Part shown: positions 41,830 through 52,579 of the stretch, piece by piece
Position numbering within the stretch: the stretch's first letter is position 1
How the letters are laid out: each line of letters opens with the position of its first letter
Program-made: the position numbers and the translations under genes
NCBI GenBank assembly: GCA_023375785.1
Contig: SZWC01009429.1
Location: forward strand, 43,693-107,692
DNA from: Penium margaritaceum
Taxonomy: Eukaryota > Streptophyta > Zygnematophyceae > Desmidiales > Peniaceae
Direction of reading: 5' to 3'
DNA length: 64,000 nucleotides
Notes under the pieces: generated by a model
Seen by the model: only the letters and a program-made list of their open reading frames with translations
What the model was told of the DNA's origin: nothing
Database searches by the model: none

Positions 41830-43312
41830 ATGGCGGATCCGACTCAAGCCCGCCTTGAGGCGGGCATGTTCAAATTCACAGAGACAAGTTTTCCCTTGAG
41901 GAAATGGCAGTTTGAGATTGTCATGAACGTGCGTGGCTACCTTGACATCCTAAAAGGGACCACGACAGCACCTGCCGATGCGACAATGACTATGCATGCG
42001 GGTGACCATGCAGAATGGAAAACAAAGAACAACGTGGCTCTCAACACTCCCACATCACAGGATGCACGTTGGCTGCCAAGGCCTATGCAAAACTCTCATG
42101 TGTGCATGAATGAAATGCCCTAGCAAACCGATTGTTCATCTTTTAAAGGTTGATGTTGATGAGGGTGAGGAAAGGAGAATCGAGACCTGCATTTCTGCAG
42201 TCGTTCGACAACATGCTGCATGAGGTCCAGCAAATGGAATGGAATCTCAACTCCAACATGCGTGCCATGATCCTTTTGCTAACGCTGCCAAAAAGCTCTG
42301 CGCCCTTGATCAACTTAGGTGGTAGATCTAATGTATGAGGCCGTTTCCTAACACATCCGCAACGAGTCCATGCAATGTAGTGGAAGTGAGGCAAACATTT
42401 CAGCATATGCCTCTCGCTTCAGTGGACAAGGTGCAAGCACTCGCTCCACTCGAGGAAACAGCGGAAATAGCGGCAGTGGAGGGAAAGACAATGGTGGCGG
42501 GAAGAGTTCCAACTGTGGCAAGGCTGGGCACTTGGCTAGGGACTGCCCTAGTCCTATGAAAGAAGCCAAAAAAAAATGTGGGAAGGAGAAGAAGGAGCTT
42601 ACCAACATGATAGTTGAAGGGTTGCCCATGAAGGGGGCAGCGCTCCTTAGTTCAGGGGCATTTGCCCTTGACTCGGGAACATACCACCACTCCTCAAAAG
42701 AGAAGGTTGGATTTGTCTCCATGGTCGAGTCTGACATGTGCATCAACTGTGTAAACAGTGGCGTCCTCCAGGCTATGGGTGAAGGGGACATGGTGATCAC
42801 GTTCAACATGAATGGTGCCAAGAAGCAGGTCTGTTTTCAAAAGGTGGTATACATGCCCTCCTTTGCAGCCAACCTGCCATCGGTCTCACAAATCACCGAA
42901 AACAACATGACAGTGGTGTTCACCAACAAGGAAGCCGTGGCCCTAAAAAACTAGGACATCAAAATTCTTTACACCAAAGATTCCAAGATTTGACGGCCTC
43001 TACGTGCTTCAAACCAAAGTCACCAAGGCATCGGATGAGGAACTGGCATGTGCCACCAAGACGATGGCACCGAAGCCAAAGGATGTACCACCGGCGACCG
43101 CTGAGGCTGCCACATCATCCAAGGACACTAACGCTGAGTTGTGGCACCAGCGAGGCCACGTGGCCAACAGCACACCACAAAAGATGCAGGATCAAGAGGC
43201 AGTCTACGGAATGGAAGGGTCCACCATGAAGCATGGAGAAGGGTGTACGTTGTGTGAACCATGCCTCCTAGTAAAGGCAAAGAATAAGCCGTTTGGGAGA
43301 GGAGGTCAATGA
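41830..43312 (+). pseudogene. Copia-D Gag, nucleocapsid and protease
   Basis: Start MADPTQARLEAGMFKFTETS and WQFEIVMNVRGYLDILKG: copia Gag. At 42180-42330 there is DNMLHEVQQMEWNLNSNM-like Gag sequence in another frame. The knuckle at about 42510-42550 reads SSNCGKAGHLARDC, with the first Cys changed. Protease: FALDSGTYHHSSKEKVGF with DSG kept, and later YMPSFAANLPSVSQI. The pre-integrase block at 43140-43300 has WHQRGHVAN and TLCEPCLLVKAK. Several frameshifts and stops. Confidence 0.8.
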
Positions 43313-43319
43313 GCGGATG

Positions 43320-44585
43320 ATTTTTTGTACCTAGTCCACATTGACGTGTGTGGTCCCTTTTGCATGACGTCTAACGGATGAAGAAAGTACTTCTTGACCT
43401 TCATTGATGACCACAGCCGCAAGTTGTGGATCTACTTCCTCAAAACAAAGGGAGAGGTCAAGGAGAAGCTCCTAGAGTTCGTCGCCATGGCATAGCAGCA
43501 AACGTCAAAGAAGGTGAAGACGCTTTGAAGTGACAACGGATGTGAGTATGAGACATGCAAGCCTTGGCTCAAGCATCATGGCATCCATTACGAGCAAACT
43601 ACCCCTTACAACCCCCAAAGTAATGGAATGGCCTAGAGGATGAACCAGACTTGACTCGGCATGGTGTGAAGCATGCTGTCTGACGCCAAACTCCAACCTC
43701 GCTTTTGGGCTGAAGGTACAACAACGGCCTACTACCTCTTGAACCTCATACCAGCAACCACCTTGCAGAGGGGTGAAAGGAGCAAGACAAGCAGCTGAGA
43801 ATCCCGGAAGAAGCATGGTTAGGAAAGAAACCTAGCGCCTCTCACCTAAAGGTGTTCCAATCAACTACATGGGTGGAGATCCAGTCAGGAGAAGGTGGAG
43901 GCAAGCTAAACGCACGTTCCAAAAAGTGCATCATGGATGGGTACGACACATCACACAAAGCCTATCGGCTTTGGGACCGGGCAACATGGAAGCTCGTGAG
44001 GAGCCGCGACGTTGGGTTTGATGAATGCACCCTTGGAAAGGGAGAGCTGTTGGACCAGATCCTTGCTCCCAAGGCGGGAGAGTGCATATTGTTGCTTGAG
44101 TCCGGAGACCAAGCACCGAACAACTGGCGTGCGTTGCTAGCAGGTGGTACAAATGGGAGAGCAGTTGCGCAGGATGATGTAGCATCTAACATGGACGCAG
44201 ATACCGAAGCGTCTGGGGCATCCGAGTCTGACTTGGAGTCTGAGGACTCCTCTGACGACAACGATGACGACACACCACCACATGTGGTAGCTCGAGCAGC
44301 AAAGCACGAAGCGGCACCAGCNGCTTGAGTCCGGAGACCAAGCACCGAACAACTGGCGTGCGTTGCTAGCAGGTGGTACAAATGGGAGAGCAGTTGCGCA
44401 GGATGATGTAGCATCTAACATGGACGCAGATACCGAAGCGTCTGGGGCATCCGAGTCTGACTTGGAGTCTGAGGACTCCTCTGACGACAACGATGACGAC
44501 ACACCACCACATGTGGTAGCTCGAGCAGCAAAGCACGAAGCGGCACCAGCACCCTGGTGCAGTATGTGACCAAAGAAAGCACCTT
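43320..44585 (+). pseudogene. Copia-D integrase and acidic linker
   Basis: Core: LVHIDVCGPFCMTSNG (first Asp), KYFLTFIDDHSRKLWIYFLK, SDNGCEYETC (second Asp), TTPYNPQSNGMA then a stop where Glu should be. FWAEGTTTAYYLLNLIPATT follows. The C-terminal part has GYDTSHKAYRLWDRATWKL. The linker 44150-44320 is acidic (ESEDSSDDNDDD-like) and is present twice because of the N at 44322. At least five in-frame stops. Confidence 0.82.
44322..44322. other. Assembly join (N) with repeated flank
   Basis: Bases 44323-44550 repeat 44094-44321, the acidic linker of Copia-D. Confidence 0.9.
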
Positions 44586-45349
44586 TGCGATATGAGGTTG
44601 CTTGGACTGGCCTTAGCTGGTCGTGCATGGCTCAAGGAGAGCCATCCATAATGGTGGAGGCGATGAATGGCCCGGATGCGACCAAGTGGAAAGAGGCAGT
44701 GGACAACAATCTTGCATCCATTGCTGAGAACGGCACGTGGGTACTGGTGGATAGACCCGACGAGGCCCACGTGGTGGGATCTAAGTGGGTCCTCCGAGAG
44801 AAGAAGAAACAAGATGGAAAAATCAAAAAGATGAAGGCGAGGGTAGTGGCAAACGGGTTTTCCCATGCCCGAGCTCCGAGTATGATGAGACGTTTGCACC
44901 CTTTGTGAGATTTGCCTCCATCCGCTATCTCCTGGCCATCGCAGCTACAAAAAACCTAGAGGTGCACAAGATGGACGTCACGACAGCTTTCCTTTATGGA
45001 AATCTCGACAAGGAAGTGCAGATGGAGGTGCCCACAGGAGTCAAAAGTTCCCAAGGGCAAGGTGTGAATGTTGGTGAAAGCACTATAGGGGCTGAAACAG
45101 GCCCCAAGGATGTGGTACAAAGAGATGGATGATTTCATGACTGGTCTCTCCTTTCCGCATTGCCAGAATGACCTAAGCATGTAGGTCCACAATGATGGGA
45201 GTGGGATGATGCTCGTCGCACATTACATACATGATCTGATCACCTGCTTGTCTTCGGTCGAGTTGTTGATGAGTTAAAGCATAACCTCAACAAAAGGTTC
45301 AAAATGAAGGACACAGGTCTGTTAGCTACTGAGCTTTCACCTCTTGTAG
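44586..45349 (+). pseudogene. Copia-D reverse transcriptase, 5' part
   Basis: NGPDATKWKEAVDNNLASIA, ENGTWVLVDRPDEAHVVGSK, WVLREKKKQDGKIKKMKARV, then after a shift YDETFAPFVRFASIR and VHKMDVTTAFLYGNLDKEV (first catalytic Asp). It continues with frameshifts to FKMKDTG near 45310 and ends at the N at 45350. No YVDD can be read with confidence. RNase H and the 3' LTR are missing. Confidence 0.8.
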
Positions 45350-45350
45350 N
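45350..45350. other. Assembly join (N) between unrelated flanks
   Basis: Unlike most N bases here, the flanks are not copies of each other. A plus-strand Copia-D RT meets the LTR of minus-strand Copia-E2. True adjacency is doubtful. Confidence 0.7.
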
Positions 45351-45809
45351 AGCATCAAGCAAGGGTTGATTGATCAGCATGCAAGACAAGTCCGTTTATA
45401 CCTGTCTGTCTAGTCCTAGAACTCCAAAGCACGTTCCTGGGAAGTGGCCTAAACCAGCCACATCACCAATAGACTCGCACTATAGGCTTGACACATAAGT
45501 ATCCTAGTGTCAAGGTGACAGACCAACCATGTAGCGTCCAAGAAGCTACAAACTTTCTTTCTTGGAAGCTTCCACAGCAAACAAGAAATGCATGGGGCCA
45601 GGATCGAACTCATGACCCCTAACTTCGCCAAATCAACAAAATGGCCAAGGTAACCACTCATCCACATTGTGTACTCGCAGGTCATATGTCACATAAGAGA
45701 GAGCATAGTTGAGTCACATCACAGCGGATCCAGGGGGCATAATTCCACAAGGGGTAGAGCATTCCTGATCCATCCTAAAACACTGAACAAGGGGCAGTAA
45801 CTATCAACA
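45351..45809 (-). repeat. 3' LTR of Copia-E2, cut by an assembly gap
   Basis: Minus-strand start TGTTGATAGTTACTGCCCC at 45809. It aligns with 1786-2222. The remainder is lost at the N. Confidence 0.8.
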
Positions 45810-45839
45810 AATCTCTCCCTTGCACCTTGCCTCAGTGAG

Positions 45840-46929
45840 CATCATCATTCATCATCACTTGTGTTGAGCATGCCGATACCTTGCCTGCCTGGCTGGTGGA
45901 CATCCTTGTCCATTGGCTTTGTAAGCATGTCAGCCCGGTTCAACTTGGTACCGACATACTCAAGCTCCATTGTCTGCTTGTAGACCAAGTCTTGAGCATA
46001 TTCATAGCGGATCTCGATGTGCGCCTAGAGAGGACTGGGTTCTTGAACATGTCAATCGCTCTCATGTTGTCGATCTTGATGACCGTTGTCGTTGCCTGTG
46101 GTGCCTTCATCTCAGAGAGCAAGCTTTGAAGCCACTACATCTCTTTACATACCTCACCCAAGGCAATGTACTTAGCTTCAGCTGTTGACAGAGAGACACA
46201 TTCCTGCTTGCGACTTGCCCAACGGACTGCACCTCCATTCAGCATACACACNAAACCGGAGGTAGATTTTCTGTCATCGATGTTCCCACCCCAATTAGCA
46301 TCTGTGTAGCACATGAGGCGGAGTGACGCGGATCCAGCAACACCTCCAAACTGGAGCCCCACGTGCCGCGTCCCCTGAAGGTAGCGCATAATGCGCTTCA
46401 CGCCCTTCCAATGAAGTGCACCAGGATTGGCTATAAACCGGCTCACTTGCCCAACAACATGGGCTGTATCTGGTCGGGTGGCGACCATGGCATACATCAG
46501 ACTGCCCACTACAAAATGATATGGGATGCATAGCATGTCAGTTTTCTCCCCTTTGTTGTATAGGGGCATGGAGGTGGGGGCTATGCACTCCCAGCTCATG
46601 GGTGTGCTGGCAGGCTTGAATTCTGCCATGTCGTATCGTTTGAGGATGGAGTCGATGTATTTTTTCTGGTTCAGGCTGATGGTACCTGCTGCTATGTCGT
46701 GCTTGATGGCAATTCCAAGATAGAAGTGAAGAGGACCCATGTCCTTCATCTCGAATCTGCTACTGAGCTGCCCCTTGAGTTCGTCTAGCAGCTGCGTTGA
46801 AGAAGAGCATAGAATCAGGTCATCAACGTACAAGGGGACCAACATACTCCCTTTGTCACTCTCATGCACGTACATGCAAGGGTCATTGTCGTAGTGCATG
46901 AAGGACTCCTTGGCCATGAACGTTTCCAT
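45840..46929 (-). pseudogene. Copia-E2 reverse transcriptase (C-terminal part) and RNase H
   Basis: A frame of 264 codons from 46929: DNDPCMYVHESDKGSMLVPL, then YVDDLIL at 46819-46830 with both catalytic Asp. The thumb has SSRFEMKDMGPLHFYLGIAI. Connection: VVGSLMYAMVATRPDTAHVV and RIMRYLQGTRHVGLQFGG. RNase H: MCYTDANWGGNIDDRKSTSG (Asp), WASRKQECVSLSTAEAKYIA (Glu), then a stop at 46135 before the last helix, which continues as SLLSEMKAPQ. One ambiguous base (46252) falls in the frame. Confidence 0.88.
46252..46252. other. Single ambiguous base in Copia-E2 RNase H
   Basis: The flanks of this N are continuous and in frame, with no repeated sequence, so it looks like one uncalled base. Confidence 0.75.
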
Positions 46930-47315
46930 CTCCTAGTACCATAGTCTTGGCGCTTGTTTTAGCCCATAGAGCGCCTTCACCAGTCTGCACACCTTGCCAT
47001 CAAGAGCATCAACCTCCTCCGGAACCTCCATCAATACCTCCTTGTCAAGATTGCCTTAAAGGAAGGCTGTCTTGACATCCATCTGGTGGACCTCCATGTT
47101 CTCGGCAGCAGCAGTGGCGAGCATCGACGGATGGGAGCAAACGTCACAACTGGAGCAAAGGTCTCATCGTACTCTACGCCATGCCTTTGGGAGAACCCCC
47201 TTGCTACAACACATGCCTTGTACTTGTCTATCTTGCCATCGTGTTTCTTTTTTACTTTCAGCACCCACTTGGACCCCCAAAATGAGCCCTGGCAGGTCCG
47301 TCCACCAACACCCAT
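46930..47315 (-). pseudogene. Copia-E2 reverse transcriptase, N-terminal part
   Basis: GSKWVLKVKKKHDGKIDKYK, VVARGFSQRHGVEYDETFAP and, after a shift at about 47060-47110, EVHQMDVKTAFL-like sequence. A stop (CTA on the plus strand near 46936) separates it from the frame carrying YVDD. It is preceded at 47420-47320 by DKAEWDDVIRSELSSIEENG and TWVLVDGPARAH. Confidence 0.82.
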
Positions 47316-48937
47316 GTCCCATTCTCCTCAATGGAGCTGAGTTCACTGCGAATTACGTCATCCCACTCTGCTTTGTCAGGCCGACGTTGGCTCCTCTTGA
47401 ACCAAGAATGAATATTTGAAGCCTGTCCATTCACTGCTATCTGCGTTGTAATGTTGTCGAGGTACTTTGAGGCGTGAACTTCTCCTTGAGCCTGGTGGCT
47501 GGTGCTACTAATGTGGATGCTAGAGGTCTGGTTCGATGTTGATAATGGGAGAGGCATCCTCCTCATGTTCTGGAGGATCAGATACATCCGAATCAGAGTC
47601 TGATTCCTCCGAGTCATCTTCATGAGCTCCTCTTCCTGCTGCAGCACCCATCCAATGCCATTGTGCTAGTGCTTCGTCTCCCTCCTCAAGGAGAGTGAGC
47701 CACTCTCCCTGTTTTGGAGTGTTCTCAAGTTTGAGAAGATCTCCCTTACTTGAAGACATTTTGTAGAAATCCACATCTTTGCTGTGGATGACCTTCTTGG
47801 CTCCTTGGTCCCACAGTCAATACGATTTGTGGGTGGTGTCATTGCCGATGAAAACACACCTTCGTGCTCTTGCATTGAGCTTTCCAGGGCCCTCACTGGC
47901 CTGGACCTTGGCAAAGCCAATGCAACCGAACACCTTGAGGTGGGAGGCATCCGGCTTCCTGCCTGACCATGCTCCTTGAGGCGTCTTCAGCTGTTGTGTC
48001 TGCTTCTTCTTGCCTCTCCTTTGCAGAGCTGTTACAGGTGTGAGGTTCACAAGATAGGTAGCCGTACGTGCTGTTTCTGCCCAGAACCTTGGAGGCATCT
48101 TGGCATCAAAGAGCATGCACTTTGTCATGCCCAGGAGGATCTGGTTCATCCTCTCTACTATGACGTTGCTTTGAGGTGAGTAGGGAGTNCCTTCTTGGCT
48201 CCTTGGTCCCACAGTCAATACGATTTGTGGGTGGTGTCATTGCCGATGAAAACACACCTTCGTGCTCTTGCATTGAGCTTTCCAGGGCCCTCACTGGCCT
48301 GGACCTTGGCAAAGCCAATGCAACCGAACACCTTGAGGTGGGAGGCATCCGGCTTCCTGCCTGACCATGCTCCTTGAGGCGTCTTCAGCTGTTGTGTCTG
48401 CTTCTTCTTGCCTCTCCTTTGCAGAGCTGTTGCAGGTGTGAGGTTCACAAGATAGGTAGCCGTACGTACTGTTTCTGCCCAGAACCTTGGAGGCATCTTG
48501 GCATCAAAGAGCATGCACTTTGTCATGCCCAGGAGGATCTGGTTCATCCTCTCTACTATGACGTTGCTTTGAGGTGAGTAGGGAGTAGTTTTCTGGTGTT
48601 CAATGCCCTGCAACTTGAGCCACTCCCTGCAGGCTTCGTACTCTCCCCCATTGTCTGTCATGAGTGTTTTCCCCTTCTTTCCACTCCGTCGCTCAACCAT
48701 AGCAACAAAGGCCTGCAGATCCTCCTTCACCTCACTTTCATTTTCCATAAAGTATATCCAGACTTTGCAGTTGTTGTCGTCGATGCATGTGAGGAGATAT
48801 CTGCTGCCTCCATTTGACGGTATGCAAAAGGGACCACTCACGTCAAAGTGGATGAAATCAAGAGGTGCGAGAGCACGCGTGCCATTGCGCTTGAAGGGTT
48901 TCCTTTTTGCCTTGCCTTGAAGGCATGGCTCACACAT
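47258..48937 (-). pseudogene. Copia-E2 integrase and linker (contains an assembly duplication)
   Basis: From 48937: MCEPCLQGKAKRKPF (end of the zinc domain), FIHFDVSGPFCIPSNGG (first Asp), LLTCIDDNNCKVWIYFMENE, LMTDNGGEYEACREWL (second Asp), PQSNVIVERMNQI (Glu). All three catalytic residues are present in one open frame of 240 codons. HLKVFGCIGFAKVQASEGPG and FIGNDTTHKSY close it. Bases 48190-48586 repeat 47792-48188. The acidic linker at 47774-47520 has EESDSDSDVSDPPEHEED. Confidence 0.87.
48189..48189. other. Assembly join (N) with repeated flank
   Basis: Bases 48190-48586 repeat 47792-48188 with at least two SNPs (for example GTTACAGG/GTTGCAGG). Confidence 0.92.
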
Positions 48938-48980
48938 GATCCCGGCTCCCTCCGGATATACTTTCTTAAAACTGAAACGT

Positions 48981-49170
48981 GAAAGAGGCCAAGGTAGTCC
49001 TTTGGACTACCTTGTCAGTGCAACTGTTGAGAAACTGCAAAGTCTGGATGTACTTTCTCACGAGAAACACCTCTTTCACGAGAAACTGCAACGTCTGCAA
49101 GTAAAAAGTCTTTTCTTCCCCATCAATGGAGGCCATGAAAGAGGCAAAGGTAGTCCTTTGGACTACCTAC
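48981..49170. repeat. Patchwork of short direct and inverted repeats
   Basis: GAAAGAGGCCAAGGTAGTCC at 48981 and GAAAGAGGCAAAGGTAGTCC at 49138 each lead into a hairpin, AAGGTAGTCC-TTT-GGACTACCTT at 48991-49013 and a 9-bp-arm version at 49148-49168. Between them CCTCTTTCACGAGAAAC inverts the start, and GAGAAACTGCAA with GTCTG is repeated directly. It marks the junction of minus-strand Copia-E2 and plus-strand Copia-F. Confidence 0.8.
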
Positions 49171-49858
49171 AAGATGAAGGAGCTTGGTCTTGCAGTTGTG
49201 TTTCTCGTGATGGAGATTGTACATGATCTTCAACGACAAAAAATCTTGTTGTATCAGGCACATTTCGCTCGCATTATGGGGGAGCGGTTTGCTGACCTCC
49301 TTGGTGTAGTTCCCACAGCCTCCAACCTCATCACACGGGATGGGCAGGATGCTCTGAAGGTGGATGATCCAGCACAGCTTGGGGACATGACATAGACATG
49401 ACCTTGCACGTAGCCCATTAGAGGATGAGTATGTTGGAATAAGGACTGGGGTTATTGAGGCAGTGTGGCTTTAGTATCTGTTCCATGAGTTACGTTGGTC
49501 TGTGCCTTCTGTCGTTCTCAGGTGTGACAGCGAGAGTGCTCGTGCAATTATAGAGATCTCTGGTGTATTTCATGAATGCACGAAGCAAAAATCTGTTGAG
49601 CATCACTTTTTGCATGATCTTGTGGAGTCACAGGTGATCTCTGTCATTTGGGTTGGCACGGACATGTAGTAGGCTGACTTCCTGACCAAGGCACTCACGC
49701 AAAACATTCACAGTGGCCATTCATTCCATTAGGCTTTGTCCCTTGCCTGAGAGTGGCTGAGAGTGGGGTGGATGAATATGGAGAATTGATCATCTCATTG
49801 TGTACCTGTGTCAGTTCTGTACGTGTATGGACATGCAAGCCATTGGGTCATGGGGGAG
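49126..49858 (+). pseudogene. Copia-F RT thumb and RNase H fragment
   Basis: An open frame from 49126: YKMKELGLAVVFLVMEIVHD, ILLYQAHFARIMGERFADLL, typical of the RT thumb. After stops come RNase H pieces: CDSESARAIIEISGVF, KSVEHHFLHDLVESQVI and ADFLTKAL near 49680. The purine tract ATGGGGGAG at 49850-49858 ends it. There is no palm or YVDD, because sequence before 49126 belongs to the patchwork junction. Confidence 0.78.
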
Positions 49859-50371
49859 TGTTGTGATGTGCATCATCCCCGTCTAATTCTATAACTTACT
49901 GTGACCACTCCGCTATGTCCATGCTCATCCAGATCCCTCATGCCGGCCCGGTTGGTACCCGATCACTGATAGGTAGTGGCTCCACCCACCAGTAGCTGCC
50001 TGACATCTGCCACGATGTATCGGGTGCTTCCAAGGGTGCTCTGCAGTTTTTCTACAACTGCTAGAGTTTTTTTGGTGGACTGGCTCTTTAGCCTAATTTA
50101 CATGTTTTGCATTGTGTATCCATTGATTGATGCCAAAAACTGTGCGTGTGACCAGTCCTTAAGTCCGGCTTCAGATCTTCCATCAATAAGTTCATACGGT
50201 GTTGTGTTTCGATGCCTGTGCGTAGAATTACAGCCAAAAAGTGGTTTTGGGCATGTTTAAGGACAAAAAACATTGTCGCGCCCATCACCCGCAGTACGCC
50301 ATGGCAGGTATTTATGATGTGTGCTTTTCATTTTTCATTTCTCTCTGTATTACTAGGCTATTGGAGAATGT
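49859..50371 (+). repeat. Copia-F 3' LTR (right end uncertain)
   Basis: TGTTGTGATGTGCATCATCC directly follows the purine tract. A second copy is not seen in the window, so the length is unverified. It runs at most to 50371, where a Copia-C type LTR starts. Confidence 0.55.
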
Positions 50372-50863
50372 TGTTGATGTGTGAGTCATGGTTACCTCTG
50401 GACTTGTCGTCATGGCTCGCCGCTATTCCAGGACACTTGACGACTACTTTCACACCGTTAGTACTAACGGGCGCGCCCTTACCTGTGCTCCAGGGTTTTC
50501 TCAGTGACCACCTCCCAGGGTCTATTTTCTCAGTGGTGCTATCCTTCTGCATTCATGATCCAGTTGCGTGGAGTTTCTGTTTCTGCACCTGGCACTTCTT
50601 TCTGATTGTCATACCGACAACAGAGGAGTCCGTACGCCTGTCAAGTTCCCCCTTGTAGTTGTTCCGGAGCTTGCAACCAGTTGGCCTATGTTTTGACCGG
50701 ATGGTTGGCACGCATGTACGTGCCACAAGGCTGCTATCCAATTCGTACCCCACTCTTGCTGCTTCGTCTCTCCGTATCGTGCTCCATACAATGCACTCTC
50801 GTTGCCATTGTCTTTTGACCATTGCTTGCTAGTGGTGACTGGCATGTGCTGGTCATGGGAAAG
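50372..50863 (+). repeat. Deleted Copia-C relative: LTR fragment joined to the 3' end of the internal region
   Basis: 50372-50720 aligns with the first ~350 bases of the LTR at 50864. 50720-50863 aligns with 57115-57260, the end of the internal region. So an element deleted from mid-LTR to near its 3' purine tract (TCATGGGAAAG, 50853-50863). Confidence 0.7.
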
Positions 50864-51407
50864 TGTTGGTGTGTGAGTCATAGTGACCTCTGTACTTGTC
50901 CTCGCATCTTGCCGGTATTTCGGCACACTTGATGGCTACTTTGACAGCATCAGAACCAGCCGGCGTGCCCTTACTTCCTATCCAAGGTTTTCTCGGTGAC
51001 CACCTCTCGGGCTCCATTGTTTCAGTGGCACTATCCTTGCACGTTCATGATCCAGTTGCCTGGAGTTTATGTTTCTGCACCTGACGCTTCTTTCAGTTTG
51101 TCATTCCGACAACCAAGGAGCTCGTACGCCTGTCAGGTGCCCTCTTGCTATTGTTTTGGAGCTTGCAGCCGGGTTAGCCAATTTTCTGACTAGTTGGTTG
51201 GACTTGCGCGCCTTGTGGCATGTACGTGGATGAGACTACACGTTTTCACTTGTCTATTGTTTCCTAGCTTAACTTCTATGTTTTTCAGATGTATCTTCAC
51301 CGTCTCTCCACCTTTTAGAGCACCGTTCATTCCGTTGTGTTCTATGCAGATACCCTCTCCTGTTAAATGTTACTTTGGGGTTTCTCCATTCCCTCATGGT
51401 AACAAAT

Positions 51408-51411
<4 letters not shown>
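50864..51411 (+). repeat. Copia-C LTR, left copy
   Basis: Begins TGTTGGTGTGTGAGTCATAG and aligns with 57261 onward through CTTTACCGTCTCTCCACC-like sequence near 51296. Confidence 0.8.

Positions 51412-51444
<33 letters not shown>
51412..51444. repeat. (AG)n microsatellite
   Basis: 33 bases of uninterrupted AG/GA directly after the LTR. Confidence 0.95.
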
Positions 51445-51446
<2 letters not shown>

Positions 51447-52545
51447 CAAAATTTTCCTCCCACCACACAGCATGCAGCAATGGCTCCGAATGCATCTGGA
51501 TTGGACGGGGCTGTGCTGGGTGGGGCGTACAGATCCTGGGGACATGGAGGACCTGAGCTAAGGGCTCATGTCACGTTGTCCTCCGGTATAGCCAGAGGTG
51601 GAATGCTGCCAAGATGTCTTTGGCATTTCCCCTCATTTCGGCTGCCATCTTGGCAGCAACGTACAGGAATTGTAGTGGCGGCTTAAGCCACCTTCGCGGC
51701 ATCGAAAGTTGCTGTCGTGGTAGCAGCTGCACCCGGCTTCCTCTGTAGCAGCTGCGGCGATGGTGCTGACCCCCTGGCTACACTCCATCTTCATGTAGCA
51801 GCCAGAGCAGCCCCACCAACAGTATAAACTAAAGCAACATCAGCTAAAGCAACATCACTAGTAGCATCAACAGTAGCACTAGCAGCAGCAGCCGTCGTAG
51901 TAGAAATGGCTGCAGCAACAGCCGCACTCGCAGCATAGCAGAAGCCGCACTTGACGTAGCTACAGCAACAGTCGCTACAGCACCAACAGTAGGAACAGCA
52001 GCAGCGGCAGTCACATTCATAGCAGCAGCTGTAGCAGAAGCTACAATAACAGGTACAACAGAAATTTCTAGAGCAACAATAGCTGTAGCAGCAGTTGTAG
52101 CTGTAGCACTATCCACATTCACAACAGTAACTCCAGTAGAACCTACAGCAGCATTTGCAATTGTACGGCAACAGAAACATCCACAGCAATAGCAGCAAGC
52201 ACGACAGCTGTGCTCCCCGCCACCGACCAAGCTTGTTAGCCGGCGAGAAGCTGCTTTGTAGCTTCTCCAGCCTGACTGTTGAAAGGATCAATCAACAACC
52301 TCATGGATCGACAAGTTCATCGATTGATGGGCTCCTCACTTCCACCTTTCTGTTTGCCAGCGAGGGTCGAGCGTAACCTCCCTACAAAGAAAAGAAAGAA
52401 GAAAAAACTTGGTGGATGAGGGGTAATGAGCTTTTTCACCCCTCTCAAGCCCCAGATGACCCCAGGTCTGGCCCACACTGTCGACTTCTCCTTGGTGGTT
52501 TAACTTTTCCATAATTCCTTTTTCCTTTCATTTTTTTTCCTTTAC
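51445..52545. repeat. Low-complexity CAG/GCA-like stretch and unassigned leader of Copia-C
   Basis: 51840-52200 consists of degenerate AGCAGCA/GTAGCAGC triplets. Plus-strand frames are Ser/Asn-rich and minus-strand frames Ala/Val-rich. Composition resembles 12490-13060. No Gag motif or zinc knuckle is found. Confidence 0.6.
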
Positions 52546-52579
52546 CTTTGCTTTTCTATTCTCTCCTCCTTTCCTGCAC

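Larger units (their letters stand above)
45351..48990 (-). mobile_element. Copia-E2: Ty1/copia element, 3' half, minus strand
   Basis: Minus strand from high to low: integrase, acidic linker, RT, RNase H, polypurine tract (about 45810-45822), 3' LTR 45351-45809 starting TGTTGATAG. Gag, protease and the 5' LTR are missing at the 48990 side. It is the same family as Copia-E1. RT and integrase are among the best kept in the window. Confidence 0.87.
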
